A DNA stretch of 64,000 nucleotides from Arcticibacter eurypsychrophilus (GTDB lineage: Bacteria; Bacteroidota; Bacteroidia; Sphingobacteriales; Sphingobacteriaceae). Below the pieces are notes generated by a model that made no database searches, was not told where the DNA came from, and saw nothing but the letters and a program-made list of their open reading frames with translations. Each line of letters begins with the position of its first letter. Within the stretch, counting starts at the first letter, position 1. Of the stretch, positions 26,396-34,856 are shown piece after piece. A program made the position numbers and the translations under genes. The stretch lies in assembly GCF_001730525.1 (NCBI RefSeq), contig NZ_MDFN01000008.1:1-64000 (forward strand), given 5' to 3'.

Positions 26396-27241
26396 ATGCA
26401 AGTAGCAATAAGTCAAAAGCACCTGAAAATAATCTTATCCCTTCTGCTGGTTTGTTTAGTGTTCAACTGCCAATCTCAAACCGTTTTATTTACTCAGGGT
26501 TTTGCTCACAACGATTACTGGCATCAAAGGCCCTTGTACGATGCACTGGAAAATGGATACTCTTATGTAGAAGCCGATATTTATTTGCGAAACAACAAGC
26601 TGGTTGTTACCCATATTCTACCCTTCTTTAAAAAAAAGAAAACCTTGGAACAGTTGTATTTTAAGCCTTTGCTAAAAATCACTCAGGGGACTAATAAGGA
26701 AATACGAAACCTTGTTTCACCCATCACACTGATGATTGATATTAAATCGGAGGCCAATGAAACCTATTTCAAACTAGAACAACTGCTCCATAAATATGCA
26801 TCCATACTTTCGAGTTATGATAATGGCAAGACGACATTTAGACAAGTTACCGTAATCATTACAGGGCGTAAACCCCATAAGCTAATGAAAGAACAAACTA
26901 GCCGCCTGGCATTTATAGATGAAGACCTGTTAAAGATTGAGCAGTCTATTGAGTCTTCCGACGTTTATCAAACTGCAAGTTGTAAATACGCCCATCTTAT
27001 CAATTGGCAGGGAATTGGTGAAATACCATTGGCAGAAAAAGAAAAATTAATTAAACACGTATCTTATGCACATCAAAACGCCAAAAAAGTACGGTTATGG
27101 GCATCCCCAGAAAACACAAAAGTATGGGCAGCTTTAATAGCTTGTGGCGTAGATTTAATTAATACAGATCAGTTAGTTGAATTACGCGATTTCTTGTTAA
27201 CACAGCAAATTAGTTATGCTAAAACGGAGATTAATAAATAG
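26396..27241 (+). CDS. PI-PLC / glycerophosphodiester phosphodiesterase-like secreted protein
   Basis: After a signal peptide (about 10-28, LLLVCLVFNCQSQ), the sequence begins the TIM-barrel motif of this superfamily: AHNDYWHQRPLYDALENG, then the metal-binding E and D in YVEADIYL and His in VVTHIL. Such proteins hydrolyse glycerophosphodiesters or phosphoinositides, but the substrate is unknown here. I start at ATG 26396, giving 281 residues; the upstream in-frame codons are not signal-peptide-like. A Cys at the end of the hydrophobic stretch could make it a lipoprotein. Confidence 0.8.
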   Translation: MQVAISQKHLKIILSLLLVCLVFNCQSQTVLFTQGFAHNDYWHQRPLYDALENGYSYVEADIYLRNNKLVVTHILPFFKKKKTLEQLYFKPLLKITQGTNKEIRNLVSPITLMIDIKSEANETYFKLEQLLHKYASILSSYDNGKTTFRQVTVIITGRKPHKLMKEQTSRLAFIDEDLLKIEQSIESSDVYQTASCKYAHLINWQGIGEIPLAEKEKLIKHVSYAHQNAKKVRLWASPENTKVWAALIACGVDLINTDQLVELRDFLLTQQISYAKTEINK

Positions 27242-27270
27242 GTAAATAGCTTAGCATTGATCACTCTAAA

Positions 27271-27835
27271 TCACCTGGAAGGCCAATCCTTTAGTTGCAA
27301 ACTTTCTATCCCCTTAACTGCAGTACCATTTTCAGGAATTAACAAGACTGTAAAAGAACGTTTTGAGCCTTTAGGAACGTGTACTTCGAACCCAACACGG
27401 TTAGATTTGATGCCATATAAAGTATATGCCTGTTCTAACATTCCGTAAGGATAAGTAAGTTTCTTTAGGGTCCGCCCAAAAATCATTGGAGGCATTTGTA
27501 GCATAAACAGGTCTTGGTGCAATCAACGCGATTAGCATATGCTGGTCAACAGGCAACAAAGCTTCATGATCATTGAACTTTTTATAACTAGGACTAAACC
27601 AATAAGGGAACTCGGTATTGATCATTTTGATTCGTTCTCTGAATTGTCTTCTTGCCAATGCAGCACCCGCATTCCGTTATTTGCGGCTAGCTGCTCCGGA
27701 TAACAATCACAAAACACCATTTATATATGTGTCTATTTGATCCGGAGCCAGCTCTTTTACGTTGAACGCCGCAATAGCATACCCACTATCGATCAGTAAT
27801 TCTGCAGGCCAGAAGTCAATTTATTGATGGGAGTG
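27271..27835 (-). pseudogene. Decayed CE15 glucuronoyl-esterase-like gene
   Basis: Reading leftward, three frames carry recognisable pieces in order. First comes FWPAELLIDSGYAIAAFN (about 27805 down) ending in a stop. Next is [20 protein letters not shown] through [15 protein letters not shown] and [13 protein letters not shown] text (27658-27440). Last is [15 protein letters not shown] and a tail ending at 27271. The first two match carbohydrate esterase 15, which cleaves esters between glucuronoxylan and lignin. The central part containing the Ser elbow is missing and at least two frameshifts are present. The tail is not CE15-like and may come from another gene. It lies just downstream of a SusC/SusD locus and probably belonged to it. 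Confidence 0.75.
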
Positions 27836-27894
27836 GGGTCTGTATTCATCTTCTATTATAACTAAACTTCCCAGTCATTACAATCTTTTTCAAA

Positions 27895-29379
27895 CTATCT
27901 CGCCAATGGATTATTCTGCAACTCCACATCCGGAATCCCAAATACAAACTTCGTTGGAATAGGCTTCCTGGCTGGAGTGGTTATTACAGCACGCACCTCG
28001 CCAACAAACTGGGTTACCCGATCTGTACGAACCATATCAAACCAGCGTTTACACTCTCCTATAAATTCATATCCTCTTTCCCGCATCACTAAGTCATCAA
28101 ATTGAATTTGCGTTAAACCTGCCTGAAGGTCAGCAACCGAACTTGGGGAAGTAAAACTAACCCCATAGGCACGTCTCCTTACCTGATTTATAGCATCATA
28201 AGCATTAGCCGGACCGCTTAATTTATTTTCTGCTTCAGCAAAAATCAGTAGTGCATCCACATAGCGGTAAAAGTAGAAGTCGTTCCCGTTACCAGTGTCT
28301 GCAGGCGCATTGGGGTCTTTATATTTACCCATCCGCAAATCATAATTGTTAGCATCTACTTCGGCATTGTTGACCACACCGTTAATAATATAAGTCTTGT
28401 ATAAACTGAACTGTTTGCGCAAATCATTGTCATCCCATCCTGCAATTAAAGGAGCTTTTGAGATAATACCACCAAACTTGTTACCACTCACCGAATATCC
28501 TGCAGCCTTAGCTTTTGAATCGGCCCAATAAGAAGCCCAAAAACTTCCACCATTTACAAACTGAGAGAACTTCAAAGAAAATACATCCTCTTTGTTAGTG
28601 GCCAAAACAGGAGAATAAACAGTTGCTAAAGAAGGCTCCAGTTCGTAACCGTATAAAGCTTTATTATCAATTACTTCCTTGGCCTTATCCCTTGCGTTGG
28701 TATAATCTTTCCTGGTGAGATACACATCTGCCAACATAACTTTAGCGGCACCCGATGTTGCCCTTCCTGCCTGTGCAGAAGGAATAGTTGCAGGTAGATT
28801 TGTTTCGGCAACCTTAAGATCCTTAATGACTGCATCATAAATATCCACCTCATCCGATAGCGTCAATGCCACATCGTTTGAATTAACTATTGGAGCCAAT
28901 CGCAATGGTGCTCTTCCCCAAACCCGCACAATGTTATAATAACACAATGCCCGTATAAAATAAGCTTCTCCATAAGCTCTGCTTTTGATCCCTTCATCCA
29001 GTGTGGTGTTGGCATCCAGATTGCTGATCAGCAAGTTAGCCTTTCCCACAGCTTCATAAATGGTAATCCAGCTATCGCCAACACTATTCGGGCTGCTTAA
29101 TAAATTGGTATAATCACTGGCATTCTTCTGACTGGCACCTCCATCTGCATAATCGCTCATCAGTTCAAGATATAAACCTAATCTCGACTCCCATAACCTT
29201 CCCCGTGCCCGTGTGAGTGGTTCATATACCCCAATAATGGTTTGTTCCAACAGGATCGGATTCAGTTCCCCCAGACTGATAGTCGCTTTAGGATTCTCTT
29301 CCAATAGTTTTTCACATCCGCTTGTACTGATTATGATCAGCACTAAAAAGAGGATCCGTACATATATATTTTTTTTCAT
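27895..29379 (-). CDS. SusD/RagB family glycan-binding outer-membrane lipoprotein
   Basis: A lipoprotein signal peptide ends at the Cys in IISTSGCEKL, and the rest has the TPR-rich SusD layout (RAYGEAYFIRALCYYNIVRVWG is the classic segment) ending with the RPIPTKFVFGIPDVELQ-like C-terminal motif. SusD proteins cap the SusC channel and bind oligosaccharides at the cell surface. I start at ATG 29379 (494 residues), which places the signal peptide correctly and removes overlap with the susC-like gene upstream. It is the partner of the protein at 29403-32813. Confidence 0.93.
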   Translation of the reverse strand: MKKNIYVRILFLVLIIISTSGCEKLLEENPKATISLGELNPILLEQTIIGVYEPLTRARGRLWESRLGLYLELMSDYADGGASQKNASDYTNLLSSPNSVGDSWITIYEAVGKANLLISNLDANTTLDEGIKSRAYGEAYFIRALCYYNIVRVWGRAPLRLAPIVNSNDVALTLSDEVDIYDAVIKDLKVAETNLPATIPSAQAGRATSGAAKVMLADVYLTRKDYTNARDKAKEVIDNKALYGYELEPSLATVYSPVLATNKEDVFSLKFSQFVNGGSFWASYWADSKAKAAGYSVSGNKFGGIISKAPLIAGWDDNDLRKQFSLYKTYIINGVVNNAEVDANNYDLRMGKYKDPNAPADTGNGNDFYFYRYVDALLIFAEAENKLSGPANAYDAINQVRRRAYGVSFTSPSSVADLQAGLTQIQFDDLVMRERGYEFIGECKRWFDMVRTDRVTQFVGEVRAVITTPARKPIPTKFVFGIPDVELQNNPLAR

Positions 29380-29402
29380 CGTCGTATTGTTAATGCGATC
29401 AG

Positions 29403-32400
29403 TTAAAAATTTGCACTCAACCCTAGTGTCCACACTTTGGCTGTTGGGTATGCACCTAAATCGACCCCTTGCCTACGGTCATTTCCATTGAATGAATTTA
29501 CCTCAGGATCAAAGCCGGAATACTTCGTAAATGTGATTTGATTCTGGCCACTTACATAGATATTTATACTCTTTACGGAGCCCAGTTTAGCTGTATTGAT
29601 CATATAATCCAACCGGATATTTCGCATCCTGAAAAAATCACCACTTTCCATAAATCTAGAAGATACCCTGTTGGCCGTACTTACCCTTTCACTAGGAAAA
29701 GGAAACAACTCATTGATCACCTTAGCCTTATTATATTGATTTGCAACCCCTACCGAACTGAGGTTTGAAAGATTAACGTTATTGATTAATGAGCCGCTCA
29801 CCCCTGCCCAAACCATGCTGAATGTTAACCGTTTGTATTTCAAAAGCGAGTTAACACCATAGTATAAATTGGGGTATGGACTTCCCAGAATCTGATTATC
29901 AAGCGCATTGATCATATCCGTTCCATCTGCGTTCTTATCTCCATTTAAATTCTCGTGCAGGGGGAGTCCATCGGGATCAAGCCCGATAAATTTAGGTCCA
30001 TAAAATACGGATAGAGGTTCCCCGACACGGATAATACTGATACTACCAGACTTATCATCTCCCCCTATTGAAGCAGAAAGATCCTGGTTGTCTTTAGTCT
30101 TAGTGACCTTATTTTTATTCTGGGATAGGTTGAAGTCCAGCGAAAAGGTCCAATCCTTCGTATTCACCACATTTGTGCCTAGAGATAACTCCCAACCTTT
30201 ATTCTCGACCTCACCCACATTGTCAATAATCTGATTAACCCCTGCACTTGGTGCAATCTGAACAAATGCCAGTAAATCTTTAGTTTCTTTTAGATAATAG
30301 TCAAACGTCAACCTGAACTTTTCATTTAAGAACCCTGCATCCAAACCAACATTCGCCTGAGCCGTAGTTTCCCATTTTAAATTAGGATTAGGAAAAGTAG
30401 GAGAAAGGCCTACGGCAAGACCTGTACCTGCTCCCTGACCGGTATTAACCGTCCGGCCTAGAGATAGCGATTGGTAAGGACTAATAGCAGGATTACCTGC
30501 CTCACCCCAACTGACCCTAAGTTTAAAGTTTGATACCCATTCCTTATTTTTCAAAAAGGGCTCTTCAGATAGGCGCCATGCAGCTGATACAGAAGGGAAG
30601 ACCCCATACTTATTATTTGCTGCAAATACAGAAGCCCCGTCACGCCTGATACTGGCAGAGAACAGGTATTTATCTGATAAGTTAAGACGCAACCTGGCAA
30701 ATGAGGAGATGATCGTATTTTCAATCACATCCGTAATTGGCTTGCTAATCGTACTGGCCGAATTGAAATTATAATTCTTAAGCACATCGCTTGCGAAACC
30801 TGTAGCAGAGAGGTCAATCAGGTTATAACGCTCTTGCTGAATAGATACTCCAGCAGTGGCCTCCAGATTTGTCTTTTTAGAAAAGTCATATTTATACTCC
30901 AGGAAATCTTCCGCTAAAGCAGAGGTCTTATCATAACGTCCCAACTCTGCAGCACCAACATTGTTCCCTAACCGAGGCAGGATTTTTGGGAAATAAAGAT
31001 CCCTGCGGATATCATAATAGTCAGCCGATAACCTGGTATTATTAGTCAGCCCTTTAAAAAATACTGCCTTAATATCCAACCCTCCCTGCACACGTGTAGT
31101 CATATTCTGATCCATCACCTCTTTAGCCAAAGCGACAGGATTTTCTGCATCGATCCCATTAAAGCTAAAAGGAGTAATATTGGAATAAGAACCATCTTCA
31201 TTTTTAACAGGCACTGTAGGCGAAGCAAGAAGTGTAGAACCTATGCCCGACTTGCCAAAATTTCTTGCTGCATTCCCTAAAGAAGGAGAAAAGCCTTTCT
31301 GCATCGCTCTGGACACCGTGATGCGACTTAATACACTCACTCGGTCACTTATTTTACTATCCATATTCAGGCGCATAGAACCCCGTTTATAGCCCGTATT
31401 GATTACTACTCCATCCTGACTGATGTATCCACCGGAAACATAATACCGGTTTTTATCTGTTCCACCGGAAATACTCAGACTATTGTTAGTCACCGGCGCT
31501 GTGGTAAAAACTTCATCCTGCCAATCTGTACTTACTGTAGGAATAAAATTTACTATTGAAGCAGGGACAGGCAAATTGGAGTTGGTATAAAATCGGTTTA
31601 CATAATCCACATATTCCGCACTATTCATCATCTCAATCCGGTTAGTCACTTGCTGCTGTCCGAAAGAACTTTCAAAAGAAACCACTGCTTTTCCTATTCT
31701 ACCCGATTTAGTAGTAATCATTACGACCCCATTTGCCCCACGGGAACCATATATGGCAGTAGCCGATGCATCTTTTAATATTTCGATGGATTGAATATCC
31801 GAAGGATTGATTGTGGCCAGACCATTTGCACCTCGCACATCATCGTTAAATTGAGGAAGCCCATCGATTACGTATAAAGGTTCATTTCCGCCGGCAATGG
31901 ACGAAACACCACGAATCCGCATGCTGATACCCCCTCCAGGCTGTCCGGAAGCCTGCTGGACCTGCACTCCGGCAACTCTCCCCTGAATCGCTTTCTCAAT
32001 ACTCGTTACCGGAATTTCATTGATTTGCCTGGCATCAATGGAGGCAACAGATCCCGTTAAATCACTTTTACGCTGTGTGCCATAACCAGTAACCACTACA
32101 GCCTCCAGAAACTTTGCCGCTTCAATCATCTTTACGTTGATTACTGTTCGTCCGTTTACAGCAAATCCCTGAGTTTCAAAGCCGATATAAGTAAAGACAA
32201 GCACAGCATTCTGATCAGGCACTGAGATACTATATCCTCCATTCAGGTTAGAAACAATCCCCGTCGATGTCCCTTTCACCCTAATACTAACACCGGGAAG
32301 TGGAATATTCTTTTCATCCCTGATCGTTCCAGTGATAACAATAGCTTTCTTGTCTATTACAGAAGTATATTCCAGGGGCTTAACGATGATTGTCTGGTTC

Positions 32401-32813
32401 TTGATAATATAACTTAAAGGCTGGTTAGCGAAGCAATATTCAAGCACTTTCTGAAGATGTTCATTGATAAAGCGGACATCAACAGGTTTAGATCTTTTGA
32501 GTTCGTCCACATCATAAAAAACATCAAACTCTGTTTGCGTTTCAATTTGTTTCAGTACCTGTTTAAGCGTTGCATCCCTTTTCACATAGGAAACCCTTTG
32601 CGCAACACTATTTGCACTAACCTGCATGAGGCCAATGAACAATATTATAAACGTCAGGTTTATCCGCATGATTAGTCCTTTATTCAGTAATGCCTTACTT
32701 CTTATAAATTTAAAGCAATCATTACTATTATTAAAATTTGAATGGGTTAGTATTCCAAATTTACTGCCACTGGCATCATTATACAGGAACAGTTTTTGAG
32801 CATAAAATTTCAT
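29403..32813 (-). CDS. SusC/RagA TonB-dependent outer-membrane transporter with STN domain
   Basis: Signal peptide, then an STN (secretin/TonB N-terminal) domain at about 75-135, a carboxypeptidase-like beta domain (GTIRDEKNIPLPGVSIRVKG), a plug with the SusC signature, and a 22-strand barrel ending in a C-terminal Phe. The STN domain shows that it signals to an anti-sigma factor as well as transporting. The fecR and sigma genes lie directly upstream, so substrate binding should switch on its own expression. ATG 32813 (MKFYAQKLF) is the usual start of this type. Substrate unknown; the neighbouring CE15 remnant hints at plant cell-wall material. Confidence 0.94.
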   Translation of the reverse strand: MKFYAQKLFLYNDASGSKFGILTHSNFNNSNDCFKFIRSKALLNKGLIMRINLTFIILFIGLMQVSANSVAQRVSYVKRDATLKQVLKQIETQTEFDVFYDVDELKRSKPVDVRFINEHLQKVLEYCFANQPLSYIIKNQTIIVKPLEYTSVIDKKAIVITGTIRDEKNIPLPGVSIRVKGTSTGIVSNLNGGYSISVPDQNAVLVFTYIGFETQGFAVNGRTVINVKMIEAAKFLEAVVVTGYGTQRKSDLTGSVASIDARQINEIPVTSIEKAIQGRVAGVQVQQASGQPGGGISMRIRGVSSIAGGNEPLYVIDGLPQFNDDVRGANGLATINPSDIQSIEILKDASATAIYGSRGANGVVMITTKSGRIGKAVVSFESSFGQQQVTNRIEMMNSAEYVDYVNRFYTNSNLPVPASIVNFIPTVSTDWQDEVFTTAPVTNNSLSISGGTDKNRYYVSGGYISQDGVVINTGYKRGSMRLNMDSKISDRVSVLSRITVSRAMQKGFSPSLGNAARNFGKSGIGSTLLASPTVPVKNEDGSYSNITPFSFNGIDAENPVALAKEVMDQNMTTRVQGGLDIKAVFFKGLTNNTRLSADYYDIRRDLYFPKILPRLGNNVGAAELGRYDKTSALAEDFLEYKYDFSKKTNLEATAGVSIQQERYNLIDLSATGFASDVLKNYNFNSASTISKPITDVIENTIISSFARLRLNLSDKYLFSASIRRDGASVFAANNKYGVFPSVSAAWRLSEEPFLKNKEWVSNFKLRVSWGEAGNPAISPYQSLSLGRTVNTGQGAGTGLAVGLSPTFPNPNLKWETTAQANVGLDAGFLNEKFRLTFDYYLKETKDLLAFVQIAPSAGVNQIIDNVGEVENKGWELSLGTNVVNTKDWTFSLDFNLSQNKNKVTKTKDNQDLSASIGGDDKSGSISIIRVGEPLSVFYGPKFIGLDPDGLPLHENLNGDKNADGTDMINALDNQILGSPYPNLYYGVNSLLKYKRLTFSMVWAGVSGSLINNVNLSNLSSVGVANQYNKAKVINELFPFPSERVSTANRVSSRFMESGDFFRMRNIRLDYMINTAKLGSVKSINIYVSGQNQITFTKYSGFDPEVNSFNGNDRRQGVDLGAYPTAKVWTLGLSANF

Positions 32814-32929
32814 ACATTTGGTTAGTTTATGGTTCATTGTAGGCGCAAAATTTACGATTGAAAACTTAAACTAGAACCGGGAGTAGGTCCAATTACTCCT
32901 GGTTCATTTTAGTATTCTATAGGTAAGAG

Positions 32930-34141
32930 TTAATTCATCACAATCACCCTCCTTCCTTCTACTTTAAAACGAACAGATCCGGTTAATTCGAGAATTTCCA
33001 AGACTTGATTTATACTTTTAAAACGGGAAATAGAGCCTCCGAAAGCTTTGTTCACATATTTATTCCCTGAATACTCCACATCCACATCATACCATCGGGA
33101 TATTTGTCTCATGATTACCACTAAACTTTGGTCATTAAAGACAAACTTTTCATTCTTCCATGCCATAGTTTCCTCCAGATCCCCATCCTGAACGAGCACC
33201 GAAGCATTTCCTTTAATAACGGATTGCTGACCGGGAATCAAAACCCGTGTAAGCTGTGTACTGTTTTGTAACACCCTGATGCTACCTTCCAAAAGAGTAG
33301 TTTTAGTTTCATTTTCATCCGCATAGCTATTGACGTTGAAATGCGTTCCCAAAACTTCCACTTCCTGATTCCGGTTCTGCACCTTAAAAGGCATAGTCTT
33401 GTTAGATGTCACTTCGAAATACGCTTCACCGTTCAGCTCCACTTTCCGTTCCTTACCAATAAAAGAAGTCGGGTATTTCAATGAAGTTGCCGCATTGAGC
33501 CATACATGTGTACCATCAGGCAACACAATCTGATACTGGCCTCCACGGGGAGTTGTAATCGTATTATAGGCTAATGCCTTGGGAGGATACTCAGTCTCCA
33601 AAAGGGTATAGATCAACTTTCCATCTGCAGTCTTGGTAATCTGCACCCCATTCTCTTTGGCAATTTTACCACTTGAAGCATCTGTCAATGATATTTTAGA
33701 TCCATCTGCCAATGTAATAAAGGCTTTATTGCTCCCTGGCACAATCACATCTTTAGACTTATTAACAACCTTTACTAATTTCTGCTGATGAACGGTATTA
33801 TTGTTATTCGTGTAGAACAACAAGCCTACAGAAATAACAAGCAATACAGCAGCAGCTACTGCTACTCGTGGCCACAGTTTAGTTACCTTCTTACTTTCTT
33901 CAGGCCATAATTTAATCTCCTTGTTCTTATCTTTTAAGGGAAGCCCCCTTCTTATTTTAGCCAGATCCGCTGCTATTTCCTTATCGCTCAAATCAAATTC
34001 AGTCACATGACTAAACATGATCCAGTTTTCAATAATGGTTATTTCTTCATCAGTACAAGTACCCGCTTGAAATTTAGAAAGGAGTGTTTTAGCATCTTGA
34101 TCTTGCATACCCTTGGGGATTATTATTCTTAATATATACAA
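32930..34141 (-). CDS. FecR family anti-sigma factor
   Basis: The 403-residue protein has a cytoplasmic sigma-binding N-terminus, one membrane helix (about 92-112), the periplasmic FecR domain (TPRGGQYQIVLPDGTHVWL is the hallmark) and a C-terminal STN-contacting domain (DUF4974-like). It holds the cognate ECF sigma factor until the STN domain of the SusC-like receptor signals. It is located between the sigma gene and the receptor gene in the same orientation. Confidence 0.93.
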   Translation of the reverse strand: MYILRIIIPKGMQDQDAKTLLSKFQAGTCTDEEITIIENWIMFSHVTEFDLSDKEIAADLAKIRRGLPLKDKNKEIKLWPEESKKVTKLWPRVAVAAAVLLVISVGLLFYTNNNNTVHQQKLVKVVNKSKDVIVPGSNKAFITLADGSKISLTDASSGKIAKENGVQITKTADGKLIYTLLETEYPPKALAYNTITTPRGGQYQIVLPDGTHVWLNAATSLKYPTSFIGKERKVELNGEAYFEVTSNKTMPFKVQNRNQEVEVLGTHFNVNSYADENETKTTLLEGSIRVLQNSTQLTRVLIPGQQSVIKGNASVLVQDGDLEETMAWKNEKFVFNDQSLVVIMRQISRWYDVDVEYSGNKYVNKAFGGSISRFKSINQVLEILELTGSVRFKVEGRRVIVMN

Positions 34142-34200
34142 GACACCGAACCCAGCATAAAGGGTTAAAAGAAAATAGTTTTTTTTATCAGAAAAAAAGT

Positions 34201-34779
34201 TTAGGGATAGATTAGAAAGATCAGGAAAAACATCGAGCCTAATTTAGCCCTCAGAATCTTTATAGCATGATGCATGTGGCTTTTAACCGTTTCCTCAGAA
34301 AGGTTTAATTCCTGAGCTATTTCCCCCCGCGAATAGTGGTCTTTCCGGCTTAACTCAAACACCTGCCTCATCTTATAAGGTAGTGCTTGAATTTCTTTTT
34401 CTATAAAAGCAGTTAGCTCCTTTTGCTGCAAAAGCTCATCTGCTGCAAATAGATTGTTATCCATATACTGCTGGAAGGATTCCACATATGCAGACGAAAT
34501 TTTCTTATGTTTAATTAAATTTAAAACCCTATTCCGAACTGCTGTAAATAAATAAGCGGACAGTCCTAGCTTGACGTCCAGAAAGCTTCTGCGTTCCCAA
34601 AGTAACAGGAATAGCTCATGAATAAGATCCTTCGCTTCTTCCCTGTCATTCAGCTTCTTATAAGCAAAGGCGTAGAGAATACCATGATAACGGTCATAAA
34701 TTTCTGTATACGCTTCCTTACTATCCTGCTTTAACAGCACAACTAGTTCTGAATCGGAAATAGAACTTAAAAAGGGCAT
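34201..34779 (-). CDS. FecI-like ECF sigma factor
   Basis: Sigma region 2 (EIYDRYHGILYAFAYKKL with EEAKDLIHELFLLLW) and region 4 (MRQVFELSRKDHYSRGEIAQEL) are both complete in 192 residues. It directs RNA polymerase to the promoter of the following uptake genes and is held by the FecR protein encoded 59 bp downstream. It belongs to the Bacteroidota FecI family that regulates SusCD loci. Confidence 0.93.
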   Translation of the reverse strand: MPFLSSISDSELVVLLKQDSKEAYTEIYDRYHGILYAFAYKKLNDREEAKDLIHELFLLLWERRSFLDVKLGLSAYLFTAVRNRVLNLIKHKKISSAYVESFQQYMDNNLFAADELLQQKELTAFIEKEIQALPYKMRQVFELSRKDHYSRGEIAQELNLSEETVKSHMHHAIKILRAKLGSMFFLIFLIYP

Positions 34780-34796
34780 CTGTCATTGGTTATATA

Positions 34797-34804
34797 CAAA
34801 TATA
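34797..34804 (-). promoter_or_regulatory. Promoter -7 box of the ECF sigma gene
   Basis: Read leftward this is TATATTTG, matching TAnnTTTG, 17 bp before the sigma gene start. The leader would be about 10 nt. Confidence 0.55.
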
Positions 34805-34856
34805 ATGATGAGAGTGCTAATATTCAGATAAATCCAGCTATATTTCTCTGTACCGT

